Positions 1 to 8,427 of a stretch of 64,000 bases of DNA are shown piece after piece; position 1 is the stretch's first letter, and each line of letters begins with the position of its first letter. Source of the stretch: Crocinitomix catalasitica ATCC 23190. Lineage in GTDB: Bacteria; Bacteroidota; Bacteroidia; Flavobacteriales_D; Crocinitomicaceae. The notes below the pieces were generated by a model. The model did not search any database and had not been told where the DNA came from. It saw nothing but the letters and a program-made list of their open reading frames with translations. The stretch covers positions 124,001 to 188,000 of the forward strand of contig NZ_JHXV01000006.1 of assembly GCF_000621625.1 (NCBI RefSeq), given 5' to 3'. Both the position numbers and the translations under genes were made by a program.

Positions 1-490
1 CAGAAACTGTAACATAATTAGGACCTCTAAATCCAAATTTCATTGAGATATGACCTGCGGCAATATCAACAATCATTTTTGGAATAAAGAAAGGACTAAA
101 TCTTGGCGTACCGTCACCTTCAACGAATTGTTTGGTTTCTTCATGATAAGTGGTTAAACCACCAATACCAGAACCCCAAATTACGCCAGCACGTTCAAGG
201 TTAATTTTTTCTAGATCAAGCCCAGAATTAGCCACGGCTTCGGAAGCCGAAACCATGGCATACTGTGAAAATGGGTCTAGTCGTCGAGCTTCTCTGCGGT
301 CCATAAAATCTTCCACATTGAAATTCTTCAACTCACACGCAAATTGAGTTTTAAACTTAGAGGCATCAAACTTTGTTATTGTAGCAGCTCCACTGACTCC
401 AGACTTTAACGCGTCCCAATATTCGTCAATTGTGTTTCCTATCGGTGTCAAAGCACCAAGCCCAGTAATTACTACTCTTTTTAACTCCAT
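1..490 (-). CDS. fabF: 3-oxoacyl-ACP synthase II (FabF), N-terminal part, cut by window start
   Basis: Condensing enzyme of fatty acid elongation (malonyl-ACP plus acyl-ACP). Only the first 163 codons are in the window. The start is the ATG at 490, beginning MELKRVVITGLGALTPIGN, the classic FabF opening; further on come DPFSQYAMVSA and GSGIGGLTT, which are typical of the ketosynthase N-terminal half. The catalytic Cys-His-His residues lie outside the window. It follows acpP with a 40-bp gap on the same strand, the usual acpP-fabF operon of Bacteroidota. Confidence 0.95.
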   Translation of the reverse strand, partial: MELKRVVITGLGALTPIGNTIDEYWDALKSGVSGAATITKFDASKFKTQFACELKNFNVEDFMDRREARRLDPFSQYAMVSASEAVANSGLDLEKINLERAGVIWGSGIGGLTTYHEETKQFVEGDGTPRFSPFFIPKMIVDIAAGHISMKFGFRGPNYVTVS

Positions 491-530
491 TTATTTATCT
501 CTTAGATTTAAGACTTATTGATGTGTCAAA

Positions 531-767
531 TTATTTTGCATTCCCCTCTATGTAAGAAACAGCGTCTCCTACAGTTTGAATTTTTTCCGCTTGATCATCC
601 GGAATTGCAATATTGAATTCTTTTTCAAATTCCATGATCAATTCTACAGTATCTAACGAATCTGCACCTAGATCATTCGTGAAGCTTGCATCTGCAGAAA
701 CTTCATCTTCTGCTACTCCTAATTTGTCTACGATGATAGACATTACTTTTGATTTTACATCAGACAT
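531..767 (-). CDS. acpP: Acyl carrier protein
   Basis: Carries the growing acyl chain on a 4'-phosphopantetheine arm during fatty acid synthesis in the cytoplasm. 78 residues, acidic, standard length. The attachment serine is Ser37 in the motif [10 protein letters not shown]. Located directly upstream of fabF in the same operon. A TTTTG element lies upstream with a degraded TAnnTTTG-like box (TTTCTTTG) before the gene, so the pair is probably transcribed from there. Confidence 0.97.
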   Translation of the reverse strand: MSDVKSKVMSIIVDKLGVAEDEVSADASFTNDLGADSLDTVELIMEFEKEFNIAIPDDQAEKIQTVGDAVSYIEGNAK

Positions 768-833
768 ATTTATCTGTTTTAAATGGTTTATTCAGTGTGC
801 AAAGAAAATACTAAATAAGCAGAAAATCAAAAT

Positions 834-1505
834 TTACGAATAATAAATTGCAATTTCCTTTAGTGCTTTCCTGTCAATGTCAGGCACAGTGCAGCCTGTA
901 GCTGCATATCCAATTGGTAAAAGTAAGTAAGGTTTTTCGTTTTCTGGCCGATTTAAGGCCTTTGAAATGAAATTCATGGGGCTTGGTGTGTGTGTCAAGG
1001 TGACCAAACCGGCATTATGAATCGCTGAAATTAAAAATCCACAGGCGATACCTACCGACTCATTTACATAATAATTATTGGACTTGTTTCCTGCCTCATC
1101 TATATCATATGATTTTTTCATTACTACAATAATCCAAGGGGCAATATCAATAAATTCTTTTACTTCATTTGTTCCAAATTGTTCTAAATCTTCAATCCAT
1201 CGCTCACTCATTCGACCACTATAATTTTTTCTTTCCTCTTCTTCAGCTAATTCCCTGATCCGATGCTTTAATTCTGAATTACGAATAACACAAAATACCC
1301 AAGGTTGTTTATGTGCACCTGATGGTGCAGACGAAGCTGTTCGAATAATGTTATCAACAACTTCCTTAGGTACATCTTTGTCACTATAATCACGAATAGA
1401 TCTTCGCTTATTCATAAATTCAAAGTAGCGCTCAGATCTACTAATCATTTCTTTTTCTTCAAAACTCTCTCCTTGATAAGGAATAAACGTATTTTTCTCT
1501 TCCAC
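834..1505 (-). CDS. Nitroreductase family protein, iodotyrosine deiodinase-like
   Basis: FMN-dependent oxidoreductase of the nitroreductase fold, 223 residues. The N-terminal FMN phosphate-binding motif RRSIRDYS is at residues 34-41, followed by SSAPSGAHKQPWVF. The C-terminal half has TPSPMNFISKALNRP and NEKPYLLLPIGYAA, the arrangement seen in the iodotyrosine deiodinase-like branch rather than in NfsA/NfsB. The natural substrate is not deducible. It is encoded divergently from purN. Confidence 0.85.
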   Translation of the reverse strand: MEEKNTFIPYQGESFEEKEMISRSERYFEFMNKRRSIRDYSDKDVPKEVVDNIIRTASSAPSGAHKQPWVFCVIRNSELKHRIRELAEEEERKNYSGRMSERWIEDLEQFGTNEVKEFIDIAPWIIVVMKKSYDIDEAGNKSNNYYVNESVGIACGFLISAIHNAGLVTLTHTPSPMNFISKALNRPENEKPYLLLPIGYAATGCTVPDIDRKALKEIAIYYS

Positions 1506-1564
1506 AAATTTGTATTAGTGATTTTTAAATATAGTAAATTTTTAAATAATTCATTCTTACATTT

Positions 1565-1572
1565 TACCTTTG
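1565..1572 (+). promoter_or_regulatory. Promoter -7 box TAnnTTTG for purN
   Basis: TACCTTTG is a perfect match to the Bacteroidota -7 consensus, 14 nt before the purN ATG. No clear TTTG -33 element is visible at 17-20 bp upstream. Confidence 0.55.
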
Positions 1573-1586
1573 TGTCTAAAACATGA

Positions 1587-2165
1587 ATGACTATGAAAAC
1601 TAATATTGCAATTTTTGCGTCAGGTGGAGGAAGTAATGCGGAACAAATAATCCGTCATTTTCACAATCATGAATCCATTCAAATTGCATTAGTAGTCAGT
1701 AATAATGAAAACGCTTACGTTTTAGAACGCGCAACAAATCATGATATTCCTTTTTATGTTCACGCGACCGGTGATATGGAAGGTGAATTAATGATGTCGA
1801 TTTTAAAGGTTTATAAAATTGATTTTATTGTGCTCGCGGGTTATTTAAAAAAAATTACTCCTAATTTAATCAACGCTTTTCCTAATAAAATTGTTAATAT
1901 TCATCCTGCATTACTGCCTAAATATGGTGGGAAAGGAATGTATGGAATGAATGTACATAGGGCTGTGGCTGAAGCAAAAGAAAGAGAGTCCGGAATTACT
2001 ATTCATTTTGTGAATGAAAATTATGATGAAGGAAGTATTATTAAACAATATACTTGTGAGCTAAATTTGTCAGATTCTGCTGAAGACATTCAACGTAAAG
2101 TATTAAGTCTCGAACATCAATATTTTGCGTCTAGTATTGAAACGTTAATTGAGCAAAATCAATAA
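1587..2165 (+). CDS. purN: Phosphoribosylglycinamide formyltransferase
   Basis: Transfers a formyl group from 10-formyltetrahydrofolate to GAR in purine biosynthesis. 192 residues, normal for PurN. The GAR-binding loop appears as SGGGSNAEQI near the N terminus; the catalytic Asn-x-His is in NIHPALLP and the catalytic Asp in the region NENYDEGSII. The ATG at 1587 follows a perfect promoter box, leaving a leader of about ten bases. Confidence 0.95.
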   Translation: MTMKTNIAIFASGGGSNAEQIIRHFHNHESIQIALVVSNNENAYVLERATNHDIPFYVHATGDMEGELMMSILKVYKIDFIVLAGYLKKITPNLINAFPNKIVNIHPALLPKYGGKGMYGMNVHRAVAEAKERESGITIHFVNENYDEGSIIKQYTCELNLSDSAEDIQRKVLSLEHQYFASSIETLIEQNQ

Positions 2166-2181
2166 ACCATTTAAATAAGTG

Positions 2182-2189
2182 TACCTTTG
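2182..2189 (+). promoter_or_regulatory. Promoter -7 box TAnnTTTG for the MarC-family gene
   Basis: TACCTTTG, perfect match, 45 nt before the ATG at 2235 and 17 nt after the purN stop. It suggests the gene is transcribed separately from purN. Confidence 0.5.
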
Positions 2190-2234
2190 CATTTTTTTTG
2201 CAAAAAACACTGAATATTTAAGAAATTTAAAGCT

Positions 2235-2819
2235 ATGAATTTTGATATTTTAGAAGTAGGTAAAGCGTTTATGGTACTATTTGCGGTGATTGATATTTTA
2301 GGTTCAATTCCTTTAATTATTAAGATAAAACGAAAAGCTGGAGATATTCATGCGCTAAAAGCCTCACTAGTCGCATTAGGTATTATGCTTGCCTTTTTAT
2401 TTTTAGGAGAAGGTATTTTAGGGTTTTTAGGTGTAGAAGTTGAAGCCTTTGCTGTGGTTGGTTCGTTGATTCTTTTTGCGCTTGGTGCAGAAATGATATT
2501 TGGCATTCAATTATTCAAAGATGATGACGAACAGTCTCTTAAAATTGCATCAATTGTACCCATTGCATTTCCATTAATCGCTGGTGCTGGTACAATGACT
2601 ACAATCGTTTCTTTGAATGTAGAGTACCAACCAATTAATATTGCTATTGCCATATTCTTGAATATGATAATTGTTTTGGTGGTATTAAAATTAACCAAAC
2701 GAATTGAAAAATTATTAGGTAAAGGTGGAATTGCCATTCTACAAAAAGTCTTTGGAATTATTCTATTGGCCATCGCAGTTAAATTATTTGCAGACAATGC
2801 TAAATTGTTATTCGTCTAG
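2235..2819 (+). CDS. MarC family integral membrane protein
   Basis: 194 residues with about six hydrophobic segments, as in the MarC/UPF0056 family of inner-membrane proteins. Family signatures include the early D-I-L-G-S-I-P stretch in the first helix, FALGAEMIFG in the middle and PIAFPLIAGAGTMTT, the conserved second-repeat loop. The function of the family is unsettled despite its name (it is not a proven drug transporter). Confidence 0.88.
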   Translation: MNFDILEVGKAFMVLFAVIDILGSIPLIIKIKRKAGDIHALKASLVALGIMLAFLFLGEGILGFLGVEVEAFAVVGSLILFALGAEMIFGIQLFKDDDEQSLKIASIVPIAFPLIAGAGTMTTIVSLNVEYQPINIAIAIFLNMIIVLVVLKLTKRIEKLLGKGGIAILQKVFGIILLAIAVKLFADNAKLLFV

Positions 2820-2848
2820 ATTGGCGTAAATTTTGCTAAACAATTCTT

Positions 2849-3697
2849 ATGAAAAATCTATTTCTGATTAGCTTACTCTTCTTCAATTTCCTAAATGCGC
2901 ATGCACAAGTATTTAATTCTGGAACTGATGAGATTGCCTTTAAAAAATTTTTAACGAACGGAATTACATACGTTAAAACGGGAGATGTTAATTTTGATAG
3001 TGTTATGATTGCTTGTTTGGAAGAAAATTGGACCATCACGGATTTTAAAGTTGTTGAACAATATAAACGCCCTGAAAAAACATCAAACGCATTGTTTGTA
3101 ACAACAAAAGAGAAGACGAATAAACATATGATGGATAGAAATAACCAGCATATACTCGTCCTTAAAACAGCTGATGATTATAAGCCGAGAATGGAAGTTA
3201 ATATGTTGGAAACCTTAGGTTATATGTATTTCAATGGCTTCTATCCTTTAGTTGACGAGCCTAACGAATATAAATTTATTTACCTACTAATTAAAAGTTT
3301 AAATAAAGGTTTGACTTTGATAAGAGACAATCAGTTTAGCGGTGAAGACGAAGAGATTAATGAAAAAATTACGGAAGCCATAAGCGCTGCTGGTGTGCCA
3401 TCAGTGGGAAATATATTAATTATTAATAGAGAGCAAACTAGACACGCCATTTCTGAAGACCTTTTAAAAGAGTTTAATATTACTTACCGTTTATTAAGCG
3501 AAGATGAATATTATGCAACAATAGCAAAGAAAGACCCAACACATGTCCTACTTTATTTTGCCAAAAACACTTTTACAGAAGTTGCGTTGGTTAAGGTTGC
3601 TACTGGTGAAATGTTTTATGCTGAGCATTTTAGAAAGGATTATGCTTCTATTGACAAAAAGGTTTTGAAAAACAAAATTAGTTTGTATTTTCAATAA
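2849..3697 (+). CDS. Secreted or periplasmic protein of unknown function
   Basis: 282 residues beginning with a clear signal peptide (MKNLFLISLLFFNFLNAHAQ, cleavage probably after AHA). The mature part is mixed alpha/beta with no motif I recognise. The ATG lies 29 nt after the MarC stop, so it may be cotranscribed; a TAAATTTTG box (one base longer in the spacer than consensus) is just upstream. Confidence 0.8.
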   Translation: MKNLFLISLLFFNFLNAHAQVFNSGTDEIAFKKFLTNGITYVKTGDVNFDSVMIACLEENWTITDFKVVEQYKRPEKTSNALFVTTKEKTNKHMMDRNNQHILVLKTADDYKPRMEVNMLETLGYMYFNGFYPLVDEPNEYKFIYLLIKSLNKGLTLIRDNQFSGEDEEINEKITEAISAAGVPSVGNILIINREQTRHAISEDLLKEFNITYRLLSEDEYYATIAKKDPTHVLLYFAKNTFTEVALVKVATGEMFYAEHFRKDYASIDKKVLKNKISLYFQ

Positions 3698-3722
3698 AAA
3701 ATTCGAGCTAGAAATTACTTCG

Positions 3723-3730
3723 TACCTTTG
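3723..3730 (+). promoter_or_regulatory. Promoter -7 box TAnnTTTG for the YgiQ gene, leaderless arrangement
   Basis: TACCTTTG ends only 5 nt before the ATG at 3736. With the usual distance from this box to the transcription start, the mRNA would begin at or next to the start codon. Confidence 0.55.
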
Positions 3731-3735
3731 TAACT

Positions 3736-5676
3736 ATGAATAAGAGGAGACCGGTATCAGATTGGCTACCAATTACGAAAAAAGAATTGGAAGCGCATGG
3801 ATGGGAAGAGTTAGATATTATTCTAGTTTCTGGAGATGCTTATGTTGATCATCCATCATTTGGTCCCGCCGTTATAGGGCGTATAATTGAAAGTGAAGGA
3901 TTCAGAATAGGTATCATTCCACAACCCAATTGGCAAGACGATTTAAGAGATTTTAAGAAATTTGGTAAACCAAAATACTTCTTTGGTGTTACTGCTGGAT
4001 GTATGGATTCGATGGTGAATCATTATACCGCAGGAAAGAGAAAAAGATCAACTGACTCATATACACCAGGTGGTCAAGCTGGATTCAGACCAGATTATGC
4101 ATCAATTGAATATGCTAAAATTTTAAAATCAATTTACCCTGATGTTCCAGTTGTTTTAGGTGGAATAGAAGCCTCGTTGCGTCGAGTAACTCACTACGAT
4201 TATTGGTCAGATAAATTGATGCCAACCATTTTGGAAACGAGTGGAGCGGATATGTTGGTTTATGGAATGGGTGAAAAACCATTGCGTGACATTTTAACTT
4301 TATTAAAAAAAGGTGTTCCTTTCAATTCTCTAACAACAGTGCCTCAAACGGCAATATTAAGGAGTAAAGAAGAGGGATTACCAAAGAATAAGAATTGGGA
4401 AGACATTGCATTAAGTTCACACGAAAAATGTCTCCAAGATAAAATTGCTTATGCGAGTAATTTTAAAATTGTCGAGGTTGAATCGAATAAATTGGTTGCG
4501 CGACGAATCATTCAAGATACAGGGGATAAATATTTAATTATCAATCCGCCTTATAAAACAATGACGGAAGGGGAAATTGACAAATCATTCGATCTTCCTT
4601 ATACAAGATTGCCACATCCTAAATATCATAACCGTGGAGCAATTCCGGCATATGATATGATCAAATTTTCTATCAATATGCATAGGGGATGTTTTGGAGG
4701 ATGTAGTTTTTGTACGATTTCTGCGCATCAAGGTAAGTTCATTGCTTCGCGAAGTGAAGAATCTATTATGCGTGAAGTTGAACAGGTTGTTCAAGATCCC
4801 GATTTTAAAGGATATTTGTCTGATTTAGGAGGTCCATCTGCAAATATGTACCGCATGAAAGGGATTGTTGAAAGCATTTGTGAAAAATGTGTCAGTCCTT
4901 CTTGTATTCATCCAGTAGTTTGTTCGAATCTAGATACGAGTCATAAACCTTTAACTAGTATTTATAAAAGAGTTGATAATCATCCAAAGATTAAAAAGGC
5001 TTTTGTAGGATCAGGTATTCGTTACGATTTATTGGTGAAAGATTACAATAAAAACTTGGACGAAGAGGCAGCTGAAGAATATCTTGAGCAAGTTGTAACA
5101 CGACATGTATCCGGTCGTTTGAAAGTTGCGCCCGAGCACACCGCAGACGACACGCTAAGAATCATGCGAAAACCTTCGTTTAAGCATTTTCATAAGTTTA
5201 AAGAGTCATACGATCGCATTCAAAAGAAGAATGATTTAAATCAACCTTTAATTCCTTACTTTATCTCTTCACATCCTGGATGCAAAGAAGAAGATATGGC
5301 AAATTTAGCGGCGGAAACTAAAGAAATGGGTTTTCAATTGGAACAAGTGCAAGACTTTACACCAACTCCAATGACAGTGGCAACCGTTATTTATTATTCA
5401 GGTGTCCATCCTTATACACTAAAACCTACATTCGCGCCTAAAACTAAAGAAGAGAAAAAAGATCAACACCGTTTCTTTTTCTGGTATAAACCAGAGAATA
5501 AGCAGTGGATTAAAGATAAGTTAACTTCTGCAGGTAAACCAGAATTGGTTGAACGTTTATTAGGCAAATCAAGAAGTGCTGGTAAAGAAAAAGACATCCC
5601 AAAATGGTTAGCTGAAAAACGTAAAGCAGGTCAAGGCGCATCTAAAAGTCGTTCGTCTAGAGGGAGAAGAAAGTAA
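3736..5676 (+). CDS. YgiQ family radical SAM protein
   Basis: 646 residues, the usual size for YgiQ. The radical SAM cluster-binding motif is in HRGCFGGCSFCTISAHQG (Cys-x3-Cys-x2-Cys) around residue 320. N-terminal features of the family include WLPITKKELEAHGWEELD and the VLGGIEASLRR segment, and the C-terminal tail is rich in Lys, Arg and Ser. The reaction catalysed by YgiQ is unknown. It is followed by an intergenic gap of about 130 bp. Confidence 0.92.
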   Translation: MNKRRPVSDWLPITKKELEAHGWEELDIILVSGDAYVDHPSFGPAVIGRIIESEGFRIGIIPQPNWQDDLRDFKKFGKPKYFFGVTAGCMDSMVNHYTAGKRKRSTDSYTPGGQAGFRPDYASIEYAKILKSIYPDVPVVLGGIEASLRRVTHYDYWSDKLMPTILETSGADMLVYGMGEKPLRDILTLLKKGVPFNSLTTVPQTAILRSKEEGLPKNKNWEDIALSSHEKCLQDKIAYASNFKIVEVESNKLVARRIIQDTGDKYLIINPPYKTMTEGEIDKSFDLPYTRLPHPKYHNRGAIPAYDMIKFSINMHRGCFGGCSFCTISAHQGKFIASRSEESIMREVEQVVQDPDFKGYLSDLGGPSANMYRMKGIVESICEKCVSPSCIHPVVCSNLDTSHKPLTSIYKRVDNHPKIKKAFVGSGIRYDLLVKDYNKNLDEEAAEEYLEQVVTRHVSGRLKVAPEHTADDTLRIMRKPSFKHFHKFKESYDRIQKKNDLNQPLIPYFISSHPGCKEEDMANLAAETKEMGFQLEQVQDFTPTPMTVATVIYYSGVHPYTLKPTFAPKTKEEKKDQHRFFFWYKPENKQWIKDKLTSAGKPELVERLLGKSRSAGKEKDIPKWLAEKRKAGQGASKSRSSRGRRK

Positions 5677-5808
5677 TTTTTTTTCTTTAACGTTTTAGTG
5701 GTCAGCTATTTTGAAAAATAGACAGAATTGTATATTTTTCAATCGATCTGTTGTTTAGGCTTTTGAGAATAGTAGAAAAAGTGGTATTTTTAGAAATAAA
5801 TACTTACC

Positions 5809-8385
5809 ATGAAAATGCCTAAATCTTCCTTGATATTTGTTGTGTCTTGTTTCGTCGCACTTGTGGGATCGTTAATTTTCGCACCTTATTTTGTGGTTGA
5901 CCCTAAAAGTGAAGCACAAAAAATTCATCCTAAAAGTCTCGAACCACACGATCAATGGTTGAAAATCAGATCTTATCCAGACGGATTTAATCAAAACGAA
6001 TTCTTGGCCAGAATTGAAGATGTCAGAAGAGATAGAGATGGCGGAGGAGGAAGTAGGGAGGTTAGTTTAGATCTTGATTGGCAAGAAGAGGGACCTGGAA
6101 ATATTGGTGGTAGAATAGATGTCTTAACCAAAAGTCCAAGTGACCCAGATGTTATTTATGCCGGGTCAACAAATGGAGGAATATTCAAGACGATAGATGG
6201 AGGAGAAAATTGGAATCCGATATTTGATGATCAATCCTTTTTAGCTATTGGGGCAATTACTTTAGATCCTGAAGATGAGAATAGAGTTTTTGTTGGAACA
6301 GGAGATCGTAATTTTTCGGGTACTGCTATGATTGGAAACGGTATTTATTTAAGCGAAGATGCGGGAGAATCGTGGGTAAATATGGGACTTGAGGCGACTG
6401 GATCGGTGACAGAAATTTTGATTAATCCAATTGATTCAGAAATAATTTTCGCAAGTACATTGGGTAATCCTCACATAAAAACAGCTGAAAGAGGTGTCTA
6501 TCGTTCGTTAGACGGAGGAGAAACTTGGTCGAATTCACTTTTTATAGCTGATTCTGCTGGTGTTATTGATTTAGTAATGGATCCTGAAAATCCGAATATT
6601 TTATATGCTGCTGGATTTAATAGAATGCGGAATTATATGAGTTCGACAGTGGTTGGACCAAATGCAAAAATTTATAAAACAACAGATGGTGGTGATACAT
6701 GGAACGTTCTTTCGGGAGGTCTACCAATTACTGATGAAAGTCGAATTGGATTGGCCATTTCAAACGAAGACCCCAATACCGTTTTAGCACTCTATGTTGA
6801 TGGAATAACACTCGACGTCAAAGAAATATATAAATCGAATGATGCAGGATCATCGTGGACAGCTATAGGTGTTCACGACGGTATGGATGGATTACCTGCG
6901 TATGCATTGGGTGGTTTTGGCTGGTATTTTGGTGAGGTTTATATGAATCCATTTAATAATAACCATCTAATCATTCCAGGGGTTGATATGTATCAATCTT
7001 TAGACGGCGGTATTTCATGGGAATTGAATGTGCCTGAATGGTGGATTTATGAAGTACATGCGGATAAACATGCGATTTTATTTTTGGATGAAACCTCTTA
7101 TATAATTGGTACAGATGGGGGCATTTATAAAACAGTAAACAACGGTTCAACATGGGAGGATATTGAGAATTTGCCGATAACACAATTTTATCATGTCGCA
7201 GTCGATCCAAATAATACTGGAGTTTACGGAGGTGGTGCCCAAGACAATGGTACGATGTCAGGGAATCAATTAAGTTTTAATAGTTGGGATCGACTATTTG
7301 GAGGGGATGGATTTAGAATAACTTATCTAAAAGAAACGCCTAATGCAGCTTTTTATGAGACGCAGAATGGTGGACTTTATTATAAAAATGAATTTGCAGA
7401 AGTTTGGAATGTAGAAATGGATTTGATTCCTGAAGACAGAGTAAATTGGGACATGCCTTATGTTTACAATGAAGCGAAAGACGAGTTGTTTATTGGTTCG
7501 GCTCATATCCAATTAATGGATGATGCTCCGTTCGATTCCTATGAATATATCAGTCCAGATTTAACAAGAGTGGGACTAGGAGAAATTGAAAATGGAAAGG
7601 ATTATCATACCATTTCTGAAATTGATCAACCTAATAACAACGGTGATATCTTATACGCTGGTACAACTGACGGATTGATGTGGAGAGGAAATCGAACAGG
7701 TGGTACTTGGAATTGGACAAATATTACTAGAGATCTGCCAAATAGATATATAACAGGTGTTCGTTGCTCACCGAATCAGCATGGTGTTATTTATGTGGCA
7801 ATGTCAGGGTATAAAGTTGATGATGGCATAGCATATCTGTATAAGTCTTCGGATTATGGTGAGTCATGGGAGAATATTTCAAGTGATCTGCCTGCAATAA
7901 CAGTCAATGATATTTTAATTGTTCCAGGATATGATTTAGATGAATATTTATTTGCGGCGTTAGATGGTGGAGTTTATTTCAGTGAGAACAATGGTGAGAT
8001 CTGGTCGTACGTAGGCAACGTTTTGCCCTTTTTAACCGTTAGTGAATTAGCGATAGATTTTGAGAATAAGAAATTAATTGCAGGGACTTTTTCAAGATCG
8101 ATGTGGTCTTATGATATAAGTTGGTTAGATGACTTAACTGATATCGATCATTCGTCGGTAGTAGATGACACGATTGAGGAGATTGTTTTGTACCCAAATC
8201 CATTTGTGGATGAAATTAGAATTTCGGGTAATCCAAATGGAGATAGTTTTTATCTCTATAATATTCAAGGAGATTTGGTTTATGAATCAATTTTCCAAAC
8301 GAATAAGTTTGATGTATCGCAATTGGCTAAAGGAGTCTATCTTTATAAGATGGGAAGTCATTCAGGTAAGATTGTAAAAAATTAA
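5809..8385 (+). CDS. T9SS-sorted secreted protein with BNR/sortilin-like beta-propeller repeats
   Basis: 858 residues. The N terminus has one hydrophobic segment (signal or anchor). From about residue 90 to 760 there are repeated motifs of the type GGETWSN, DGGENWNP, DGGDTWNV, DAGSSWTA and NNGSTWEDI, the Asp-box/BNR pattern of VPS10/sortilin-type propellers. The last 70 residues form a type A T9SS sorting domain (LYPNPFVDEIRIS ... LAKGVYLYKM). It is therefore expected at the cell surface or in the medium. Substrate unknown. A near-consensus TATTTTTA box lies upstream. Confidence 0.85.
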   Translation: MKMPKSSLIFVVSCFVALVGSLIFAPYFVVDPKSEAQKIHPKSLEPHDQWLKIRSYPDGFNQNEFLARIEDVRRDRDGGGGSREVSLDLDWQEEGPGNIGGRIDVLTKSPSDPDVIYAGSTNGGIFKTIDGGENWNPIFDDQSFLAIGAITLDPEDENRVFVGTGDRNFSGTAMIGNGIYLSEDAGESWVNMGLEATGSVTEILINPIDSEIIFASTLGNPHIKTAERGVYRSLDGGETWSNSLFIADSAGVIDLVMDPENPNILYAAGFNRMRNYMSSTVVGPNAKIYKTTDGGDTWNVLSGGLPITDESRIGLAISNEDPNTVLALYVDGITLDVKEIYKSNDAGSSWTAIGVHDGMDGLPAYALGGFGWYFGEVYMNPFNNNHLIIPGVDMYQSLDGGISWELNVPEWWIYEVHADKHAILFLDETSYIIGTDGGIYKTVNNGSTWEDIENLPITQFYHVAVDPNNTGVYGGGAQDNGTMSGNQLSFNSWDRLFGGDGFRITYLKETPNAAFYETQNGGLYYKNEFAEVWNVEMDLIPEDRVNWDMPYVYNEAKDELFIGSAHIQLMDDAPFDSYEYISPDLTRVGLGEIENGKDYHTISEIDQPNNNGDILYAGTTDGLMWRGNRTGGTWNWTNITRDLPNRYITGVRCSPNQHGVIYVAMSGYKVDDGIAYLYKSSDYGESWENISSDLPAITVNDILIVPGYDLDEYLFAALDGGVYFSENNGEIWSYVGNVLPFLTVSELAIDFENKKLIAGTFSRSMWSYDISWLDDLTDIDHSSVVDDTIEEIVLYPNPFVDEIRISGNPNGDSFYLYNIQGDLVYESIFQTNKFDVSQLAKGVYLYKMGSHSGKIVKN

Positions 8386-8427
8386 TGCGTAAATTTTGAA
8401 TAACAAGTAATAACTAAACTTTAAATT

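Noticed and set aside
2507-2797. 96-codon ORF antisense to the MarC-family gene
   Set aside because: Shadow of a clear membrane protein gene.
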